A stretch of 64,000 bases of DNA from Bog-756 sp963727075 (lineage in GTDB: Bacteria; Actinomycetota; Acidimicrobiia; Acidimicrobiales; RAAP-2), in assembly GCA_963727075.1 (NCBI GenBank), contig CAVSET010000001.1, forward strand, positions 558,001 to 622,000, written 5' to 3'. The notes beneath the pieces were generated by a model. That model was not told the DNA's origin and did not search any database. It worked only from the letters and a program-made list of their open reading frames with translations. The position numbers were made by a program, and so were the translations under genes. Position 1 is the first letter of the stretch. Every line of letters starts with the position of its first letter. Positions 58,216 through 64,000 of the stretch are shown piece by piece.

Positions 58216-58706
58216 ATGCTCGTTCGCCTGGCCGCGCCGTCGGACGCCGAGGCCATCCGCACCATCTACAACGCCGAGGTGACCGGGTCGACCGCCACCT
58301 TCGACCTGGTCCCCCGAACCGCCGCCGAGCAGGCCTCGTGGCTCGAGCGAGCACCGGGGCCCCTACCCGGCCGTGGTGGCCGTGGACGATGCGGGGGCGG
58401 TCCTCGGGTTCGGCTCGCTGTCGGCCTATCGGGACCGGCCCTCCTACGCCACCACCGTCGAGAACTCGGTCTACGTCGACGCCGACCGCCGCGGGGCCGG
58501 GGTCGGCCGATCCCTGCTCGGGCGAGCTCATCACCCTGGCCGACCAGCACGGCTTCCACTCGATGATCGCCCGTATCGGGGGCGACAACCAGGCCTCGAT
58601 CGGCCTCCACCTGGCGTGCGGGTTCGAGATGGTGGGCGTCGAGCGCGAGGTCGGCCGCAAGTTCAACCGCTGGCTCGATGTCTCGGTCCTCCAGCTGCTG
58701 CTCTGA
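58216..58706 (+). CDS. GNAT N-acetyltransferase, phosphinothricin/MnaT type, two frameshifts
   Basis: 162 residues corrected. LVRLAAPSDAEAIRTIYNAEV, STATFDLVPRTAAEQASWL, HRGPYPAVVAVDDAG, VENSVYVDADRRGAGVGRSLL (acetyl-CoA loop RRGAGVG), ADQHGFHSMIARI and NQASIGLHLACGFEMVG follow the order of L-amino-acid (methionine sulfone/phosphinothricin) N-acetyltransferases. Breaks near 58352 (extra base before CACCGGGGC) and near 58523 (CTCGGGCGAG for CTCGGCGAG). Both are +1 and the span is 3n+2. Leaderless promoter. Substrate not established. Confidence 0.85.
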
Positions 58707-58764
58707 GCAGCGTCGAGCGGGCCCGACCGGCGGTGGCGGCGTCGGGAGACGGCCTGAGCCGCGC

Positions 58765-60624
58765 TCAGGTGACCGAGATGGCCGGCGCCGGGCTCGGGCC
58801 GGACGCCGGCCGGGGCCGAGCGGGGTCCCTTCCCGTCGCTCCCAGGCGGCCAACGGGACGGTCAGCACCACCAGGATCCAGAGCAGGGTGAGCACGATCA
58901 GCAGCGGGTCGCCGTGGATCAGACTGTGGAGCAGTTGGGCTGCCTCCCGGCAGCTCGATGAAGGCGGTGACCATCGAGAGGCCGATGATCAGCAAGCGCA
59001 GCCGGCCGAGGGCCACCGGAGCCAACAGGATGAGCCCCCAGGACAGGTACCACGGCTGCACCACCGGGCCGAGGACGACGAAGAGCAGCAGGGTGAGGCC
59101 GACCGCCTTGAGCGTCCCGATCCGGTCGCTGTTGATCAGGAGCCAGACGCCGGCGACGGCGGCGAGCCGCGAACCCGAGGAACCGGGTGAGCGTCAGCAG
59201 GCCGCCGAGGCCCACCCCGATATGGAAGAAGTGGGCGATGCCACTGAAGGTCAGCGCCAGAAAGGTGGTCGGTGCGGTCCACGAGCGCACCGCCCCCGGC
59301 GTGTCGAGGATGGACACCCAGCCCCACCCGAGTCCGCTCACAAAGGCGAAGAACTCGAGCACCCCCGCCCCGATGAGGGCGGCGGTGATTACCGGCCGTA
59401 TCCGGTCCCGGGCCGGTGCCTGGGATCCGAGCCAGGTCCAGCCGACGTAGAGGATTCCGATGGCCGCCGGTGCTTTGATGGCGGTGGCCAGCGCGCAGAG
59501 CACGACACCGACGATCGGGCGCTTCTCCTTGGCCGCGGTGAGGCCGGCGAGCAGCAGCCCGAGCATGAGGGCGTCGTTGTGCGCCCCGCCGATGAGATGG
59601 AGGAGGGTCACCGGGTTGAGGATCATGAGCGTGAAGAGCTCGGCGCCGTCGCGGTGGTAGAGGCGGGCCAGCCGGGGCACGCAGACCGCCATCAGCAGCA
59701 CCCCGCCGAAGGCCAGCAGGCGCAGCAGGACGATGGTGGCCAGGTCGTTGTGGAAGGTGATCCGGGCGAACAAGTCCGTCGAGCTGGAGGAAGAGCGGCC
59801 CGTAGGGGGCCGGGGCATTGCCCCACAGGCTGTCCACCGGGGCGGTGAACGAGTTGTTCCCGAGCTGGAAGGGCCCGTAGAAGTAGGGGTTCATGTGGTG
59901 GCTGACCATCTCGCCCTGCGCCGCATAGGAGTAGGCGTCACGGCTGAAGAGCGGGCGCGATCACCAGCATGGGAAGCGACCACAGGGCGAACACCCACAT
60001 CATCCGGTTGATGGGGACACCGGGGCACCGGGAGTACAGGCGGGTCATCCCCCACCACACCCGCATCAACAGGAGCAGACCGCCGTAGACGGCGGCCAGC
60101 ACGAAGTAGACCCCCCACGTGCTGGCCCCGCCCGAGCTGGGCACACCGAAGAACCAGACGCCGGGCATCTCGAGCTTGAAGGGTGAGCTCGGCAGGGAGG
60201 CGCCGACGGCGATGGCCACCATGGCGGCGAACCCGAGCAACGCCGGTCGACGCACCAGGCCCCGCGGCGGGGACGGCTGGGTGTGGGGCTCCGGTTCGGT
60301 CGCCGATCGCTCGCATGCGATCGCGGACCTGGCCGACCAGTCTGTCGACAGGCACCAATCCGGCCCCACCGGCTTCGACGGCCAGGGTGCGGAGGGTAGC
60401 TGCAGCCGGAGTCCGGAACCGCCGCCCGGCCCTCCGCCTTGGGCACCTCTCCAGCCGTTGTCTCTGGCGACATTGGGTTTGGGGAGCTTCTCCTCGGTCG
60501 AACTGCTCGGCTGACCGGCCCCCCTCCGATTCAGCCAGCCACTCCACACGGTGAGGAGGACTCGTCCCCGGCCTCCCCGGTCTGTCGAATACGTCGTCCC
60601 CGACAGGGTGCCCGGACCTCGCAC
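58765..60624 (-). CDS. MptB-like polyprenol-phosphomannose-dependent alpha-1,6-mannosyltransferase, at least four frameshifts
   Basis: Multi-span GT-C enzyme. DAYSYAAQGEMVSHHMNPY, VDSLWGNAPAPYGPLFLQLD, HLIGGAHNDALMLGLLLAG and VVQPWYLSWGLILLAPVAL match the lipomannan mannosyltransferase MptA/MptB family. About twelve hydrophobic helices, the first ALLGFAAMVAIAVGA. Breaks near 59951 (extra C in GCGCCCGCTC), 59780, 59177 and 58935, each +1. The start (GTG at 60624 is the longest) and the end (stop at 58765, needing a further shift) are uncertain. Whether this is error or decay cannot be told, but each break needs only one base. Confidence 0.7.
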
Positions 60625-60652
60625 ACCCTGACCGCAATCAACCCGTAACGTT

Positions 60653-60680
60653 ATTGTAACTAGCCGCGGGTGGCGATCAA
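60653..60680 (-). promoter_or_regulatory. Candidate promoter of the mannosyltransferase gene
   Basis: TTGATC, 16 bases, TACAAT on the minus strand in the only AT-rich patch of the 60625-60896 gap. Transcription would begin near 60646. The rest of the gap shows nothing recognisable. Confidence 0.55.
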
Positions 60681-60896
60681 GTGTCCTGGTCGAGCGGATG
60701 GCGCGTCACCGGCGACGCCACCTCCAGCAGACTGCGGGCCATGCTAGGGGACGGGGCGCTCCGCCGTTCGGCACCCAGGCCCGTTCGGCACCCAGGGCCG
60801 CCGAGCCGACGGCGGGGTTCGTTCGGGCCCGGTCGACGGGGGACCGCCGGAGAGGCGAGGACCCACGTCCCCGCCGCCTCCGACTGGCTCAACGCG

Positions 60897-60978
60897 TGGG
60901 CCGGGAAGGATTCGAACCTTCGTAGGCAGAACCGGCAGATTTACAGTCTGCTCCCTTTGGCCGCTCGGGCACCGACCC
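60897..60978 (-). tRNA. trnY: tRNA-Tyr (GTA)
   Basis: Class II tRNA with a long variable arm. Acceptor GGGTCGG pairs with CCGGCCC; D region TGCCCGAGCGGCCAAAGGGA; anticodon stem GCAGA/TCTGC with GTA; variable arm; T arm GAAGGTTCGAATCCTTC. About 110 bases upstream of yajQ on the other strand. Confidence 0.94.
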
Positions 60979-61075
60979 GCCGGGCGGAAGGATATCGCCG
61001 GTACCGGCGTGGAGGACACGACCGGAGAGTCGGGGTACCGGTTTTCGGGGCCGGGGGCCCGAGCGGCGCGGGCGA

Positions 61076-61081
61076 TACTGT
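61076..61081 (+). promoter_or_regulatory. Leaderless -10 element for yajQ
   Basis: TACTGT seven bases before the yajQ ATG with no ribosome binding site between, fitting a leaderless start. Confidence 0.45.
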
Positions 61082-61088
61082 CTTGCCC

Positions 61089-61577
61089 ATGCCCACCTTC
61101 GACGTCGTCTCCGAAGTTGACATGCAAGAGGTCCGGAACGCCGTGGACCAGGCCAACCGCGAGGCCTCCACCCGCTTCGACTTCAAGGGCACCGACTCGT
61201 CGATCGAGCTCACCGACAAGGAGATCCTCCTCTCTTCGTCCACCGACGATCGCCTCCGGGCCCTGTACCAGGTCCTCCAGGAGCGGCTGGTGAAGCGGCA
61301 GGTCTCGCTCAAGGCCTTCGAGGCCGGGAAGATCGAGGAGGGCTCGCGCGGGTCGGCCCGTCAGAAGCTGACCATCCGGGCCGGCATCTCGTCCGACCAC
61401 GCCAAGAAGATCAACAAGTTCATCAAGGACCTGGGCCTGAAGGGCGTGGGCTCACAGACCCAGGGCGATCAGCTCCGGGTGACCGGCAAGAAGCGTGACG
61501 ACCTCCAATCGGTGATCGCCGCCTGCAAGGCCGAGGACTTCGGGATCCCCTTGCAATTCAGCAACTTCCGGGACTGA
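61089..61577 (+). CDS. yajQ: YajQ family cyclic-di-GMP/nucleotide-binding protein
   Basis: 162 residues from ATG 61089. PTFDVVSEVDMQEVRNAVDQ start, REASTRFDFKGTDSSIELTD, KRQVSLKAFEAGKIEEGSRG, GLKGVGSQTQGDQLRVTGKKRDDLQ (core QGDQLRVTGKKRDDLQ) and ending PLQFSNFRD. Two RRM-like domains. Binding of nucleotide second messengers is known for some members. The open frame extends upstream across tRNA-Tyr, which is not coding. Confidence 0.96.
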   Translation: MPTFDVVSEVDMQEVRNAVDQANREASTRFDFKGTDSSIELTDKEILLSSSTDDRLRALYQVLQERLVKRQVSLKAFEAGKIEEGSRGSARQKLTIRAGISSDHAKKINKFIKDLGLKGVGSQTQGDQLRVTGKKRDDLQSVIAACKAEDFGIPLQFSNFRD

Positions 61578-61597
61578 CCCGTCCCGACCGGGCTCGC

Positions 61598-61819
61598 TCA
61601 GGACGGCCGGGGCCGACCGGCTCTCCACACCGAGAACCCGAGCAGCCCCATGACCAGCAGGGGCAGGATGGCGGCGCACAGGGTGCGGAGCCCGTGATCG
61701 AGACACAGGAGGGCGACGAGCCCCACCACCGCCACCGCGCCGACAAACAGCTCCGGCGTGTCCCCGATCAGGAAGGCCCACCAGAATCGGCCGAAGGCGA
61801 CGATCGCCCGCTTCACCAT
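61598..61819 (-). CDS. Small hydrophobic protein of unknown function
   Basis: 73 residues from ATG 61819. Begins VKRAIVAFGRFWWAFLIGDTPE, then two membrane helices (LFVGAVAVVGLVALLCLDH and LCAAILPLLVMGLLGFSVW), with a basic end. Lies 22 bases after the COG4280-like gene on the same strand, so likely its partner. An upstream in-frame start would add 22 residues lacking hydrophobicity. Confidence 0.6.
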   Translation of the reverse strand: MVKRAIVAFGRFWWAFLIGDTPELFVGAVAVVGLVALLCLDHGLRTLCAAILPLLVMGLLGFSVWRAGRPRPS

Positions 61820-61841
61820 GTCAGGCCCCCTCCCGCACGGG

Positions 61842-62639
61842 TCAACCGGTGTCCGCCCGGCGGAGGTCGGCGGCGGTCCGACCACCGAACCCGGCCCGGG
61901 CGCTCCGGTGGAGGAGCGTCACGAATGCCCAGGCGGCCAGGGCGTAGCCGCCCACGAGGACCGGGATGGCCAGATCGGAGCCGGGCCAGTGCACACCGAC
62001 GCCCTCCCCGACCCAGAAGGTGCCGAAGCTGACCAGCATCAGACCGACCACCATCTTCATGGCGTTCTCGGGTACCGACGACAGCTGACGGGCCACCACC
62101 AGGCCGGCGATGCAGACGACGATCCCGGCCGCACAGGCCGCCGCCGCGGCCAGGCCGAGGTCGTGGGAGGTCGAGCCGAGGGTGACCACGATCACCGCCA
62201 CCTCGAGCCCCTCGAGGAACACCCCCTTGAACGCCACCACGAACCCGGTGGTATCCCGGCCTTCCGTCGGGGTCTCCTCGGAGAGGGCGGCCACCTGTTC
62301 GGCGAAGATGGCGTCCTCGTCGTGCTTCGCCTTGAGGCCGGCGGCCCGGAGCACGGCCTTGCGCAGCCACTGGAGGCCGAACACCAGGAGCAGCGCGCCG
62401 ATCACCAGCCGGAGGGTGGTCAATGGCACCAGGTGGATGAGCGCAGGCCCGAGGACGACTACCACCGCCCCCAGCACGACCAGCGCGGCGGCCGCGCCTT
62501 CGAGGGCGGTGCGCCATCCTTTGGTCGTGCCGACGGCCAGGACGATGGTCAGGGCCTCGACCATCTCGACCGCGCTGGCCAGGAACACGGCCGCGACCAG
62601 TACGACTGAGCCGCTGTGGTGGGTCACGGTCGCGGTCAT
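61842..62639 (-). CDS. COG4280-like integral membrane protein (predicted ion transporter)
   Basis: 265 residues, seven or eight membrane helices. Two related halves each have an ExxE in a helix start: SAVEMVEALTIVLAVGTTKG and FKGVFLEGLEVAVIVVTLG, then GLQWLRKAVLRAAG and VSFGTFWVGEGVGVHWPG. From memory this pattern belongs to an uncharacterised membrane family (COG4280), distantly like FTR1 or UPF0016 ion transporters; the ion is unknown. AGGAGGATCG precedes the ATG. Followed by the small membrane gene. Confidence 0.65.
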   Translation of the reverse strand: MTATVTHHSGSVVLVAAVFLASAVEMVEALTIVLAVGTTKGWRTALEGAAAALVVLGAVVVVLGPALIHLVPLTTLRLVIGALLLVFGLQWLRKAVLRAAGLKAKHDEDAIFAEQVAALSEETPTEGRDTTGFVVAFKGVFLEGLEVAVIVVTLGSTSHDLGLAAAAACAAGIVVCIAGLVVARQLSSVPENAMKMVVGLMLVSFGTFWVGEGVGVHWPGSDLAIPVLVGGYALAAWAFVTLLHRSARAGFGGRTAADLRRADTG

Positions 62640-62725
62640 CGATCCTCCTTCCGGGCCGGGGCGTCCCTCAGGTCAACGTAAACCCGGCGGGTCGCCTCGC
62701 TCAAGGTTGCCGAACGAGCGGCAGC

Positions 62726-63226
62726 TCAAGCCGCCTCGACGAGCTCGTCGAGCTCCTCGAGCGGGTGCACGTGGAAGAGCCGGTTGAAGACCAGGTACTT
62801 GAGGATCCAGAACACGCCGAAGGATGTGACGTTCGCCGCCAGCACCAGCACTGTCTGTTGCAAGTGGGTGAGGTGGTGCTCGATCCCGATGTGCCGGGCG
62901 ACGGCGGCACCACCGATCGACACCACGATGCCAACGGCCGACATGCACCAGAACGGGATGATCTCCTTCACGAGGTGCGAGCGGCCGCCCTTACCCCACA
63001 CCCATTTCCGGTTCAGGTAGTACGAGGGGATGGTGGCCGTGACGTTGGCGAAGACCGTGCTGCCGATCTCACCGAAGAGATGGAGCGCGCCGAAGACGAT
63101 GGCCAGCACGCCGAACGAGACCCCGGTGGAGATCACCGAGACCATCGAGTAGCGGAACAGCTGCTTGGCCTGGGCGGTGTCCCGCTTCTGCCACAGGTGC
63201 TCCACACGGGTGGCCAGACTGGTCAT
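62726..63226 (-). CDS. GtrA-like family membrane protein
   Basis: 166 residues, four membrane helices. QLFRYSMVSVISTGVSFGVLA, FANVTATIPSYYLNRKWVW (the family hallmark near helix 2) and a last helix FGVFWILKYLVFNRLFHVH. GtrA-type proteins are thought to flip or present polyprenyl-linked sugars. ATG 63226 has a TAGGGT element seven bases upstream (63234-63239) and no strong ribosome binding site. Confidence 0.85.
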   Translation of the reverse strand: MTSLATRVEHLWQKRDTAQAKQLFRYSMVSVISTGVSFGVLAIVFGALHLFGEIGSTVFANVTATIPSYYLNRKWVWGKGGRSHLVKEIIPFWCMSAVGIVVSIGGAAVARHIGIEHHLTHLQQTVLVLAANVTSFGVFWILKYLVFNRLFHVHPLEELDELVEAA

Positions 63227-63287
63227 CGGAGAGACCCTAGCCGTGGAACCTGTGAGCTTTCTGGGCGTGCCCCCGGCGGCGGGCCCA

Positions 63288-64000
63288 TCACAGGGCGTTG
63301 GACCGGGCGATATGGCCCAGCCAGGAGGAGCTCGGTTTCGGCCGCCGTTCGAAGGTCTGGCGGTCGACGGCCACGATCCCGAAGGTGGGCTCGTACCCGA
63401 GCACCCACTCAAAATTGTCGAGAAGGCTCCAGTAGAAGTAGCCGCGGACGTCGATTCCGTCGTCGAGACAGCGTCCCAGCCCGGCCAGGGCGCGCCTCAC
63501 GTAGTCGATCCTCACGGTGTCGTCGTCGATCCCGATGCCGTTCTCGGTGACGTAGACCGGCAGCCTGTGGGTCTTCTCCCAGGCACGCCTGATCGTCCCC
63601 TCCAATGCCTCCGGCCAAACCTCATACCCCATCTGGGTGGTCGGAGCCCCCTCCTCCGGCCCCAGCGAGCCCTCCGGGCCCACTCTCACCCGGGTGTAGG
63701 TCTGCACCCCGATGTAGTCGTCACCGCCGGTCGCTTCGAGGTAGACGTCCTCGGCCGGCCGCCTGATCCGCTCGAGCCATTCCTCACCGCCCGGCTGGAG
63801 CTGGTAATCGGTCATCGACAGGGTCAAGCCGACCGGGAAGTCGCCCGGCCCCGACCGGATGGACTCGACTGCCTTCCGGTGGGCGCTGACCAACGCGTCG
63901 GTGACGGTGTCCCGGCGTCCCCGGTCCCGCACCCGCGGCGGGAAGATCCCGTGCCGCCAACCCATGGTGGCCACCACGTTGGGCTCGTTGAGGGTGCAGG
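63288..64000 (-). CDS. Glycoside hydrolase family 1 (beta-glucosidase), C-terminal part
   Basis: Runs off the right window edge. TLNEPNV holds the acid/base Glu, VYVTENGIGIDDD the nucleophile Glu, followed by RGYFYWSLLDNFEWVLGYEPTFGIVAVD, a family 1 sequence whose core YFYWSLLDNFEW is diagnostic. Ends SWLGHIARSNAL. About 237 residues are present, roughly the last half of a normal enzyme. Substrate likely a beta-glucoside or galactoside. Confidence 0.93.
   Translation of the reverse strand, partial: CTLNEPNVVATMGWRHGIFPPRVRDRGRRDTVTDALVSAHRKAVESIRSGPGDFPVGLTLSMTDYQLQPGGEEWLERIRRPAEDVYLEATGGDDYIGVQTYTRVRVGPEGSLGPEEGAPTTQMGYEVWPEALEGTIRRAWEKTHRLPVYVTENGIGIDDDTVRIDYVRRALAGLGRCLDDGIDVRGYFYWSLLDNFEWVLGYEPTFGIVAVDRQTFERRPKPSSSWLGHIARSNAL

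Noticed and set aside
58038..58265. Small minus-strand frame containing APLAQSAEHSHGKAG
   Set aside because: Translation of the tRNA-Thr gene in a non-coding frame, a common false protein.
60681..61088. N-terminal extension of yajQ reading AGKDSNLRRQNRQIYSLL
   Set aside because: This is a translation of the tRNA-Tyr complement, a familiar artefact; YajQ starts at ATG 61089.

Overview
The window is about 64 kb of very GC-rich DNA from a bacterium, most likely Actinomycetota. The evidence is the actinobacterial gene order around the ribosomal-protein operons, a GuaB3-type IMP dehydrogenase paralogue, an MptB-like polyprenol-phosphomannose mannosyltransferase, frequent GTG/TTG starts and leaderless TANNNT promoters. 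A deep lineage such as Acidimicrobiia is plausible, but that is inference. Nearly every gene lies on the minus strand. The plus strand carries only four real genes: a ferredoxin-NADP reductase-like flavoprotein, a DUF4254 protein, a GNAT acetyltransferase and yajQ.

Read in the direction of transcription (right to left): positions 64000-58200 hold accessory genes. These are a partial family 1 glycosidase, a GtrA-like protein, a COG4280-like membrane protein with a small membrane partner, yajQ, tRNA-Tyr, the MptB-like enzyme and the acetyltransferase. Positions 58127-53472 hold tRNA-Thr, tRNA-Met, rpmG, tRNA-Trp, secE, nusG, rplK, rplA, rplJ and rplL. Then follow rpoB-rpoC, rpsL-rpsG-fusA-tuf-rpsJ, and, after a 418-base non-coding leader with its own promoter, the rest of the S10, spc and alpha operons from rplC to rplQ, with secY, adk, map and infA embedded. 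truA, rplM-rpsI, glmM, glmS, acpS, nnr, alr, a uracil-DNA glycosylase, tsaE and a tsaB-rimI fusion continue in the same direction.

Positions 7900-12400 interrupt this housekeeping order with an accessory island. It holds queD, queC, a family 9 glycosyltransferase and a propeller-like protein of unknown function on the minus strand, facing a flavoprotein and a DUF4254 protein on the plus strand. Beyond it come tsaD, groES-groEL (with a CIRCE operator, promoter and strong terminator), a NUDIX hydrolase, guaB3, guaA and the 5' part of a PcrA/UvrD helicase.

A pervasive feature is single-base frameshifts. At least 20 were found, in genes that must be functional (guaA, groEL, tsaD, rpoA, rpsG and others). 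In every gene with well-defined ends, the total length modulo 3 matches the number of indels needed to restore the known protein. Most are net +1. I read these as sequence or assembly errors, not pseudogenes, and annotate the whole gene across each break. Several ribosomal proteins (L22, L29, L30, L10, S3, L4) and NusG carry long low-complexity or acidic extensions. I found no insertion sequence, prophage or CRISPR array.
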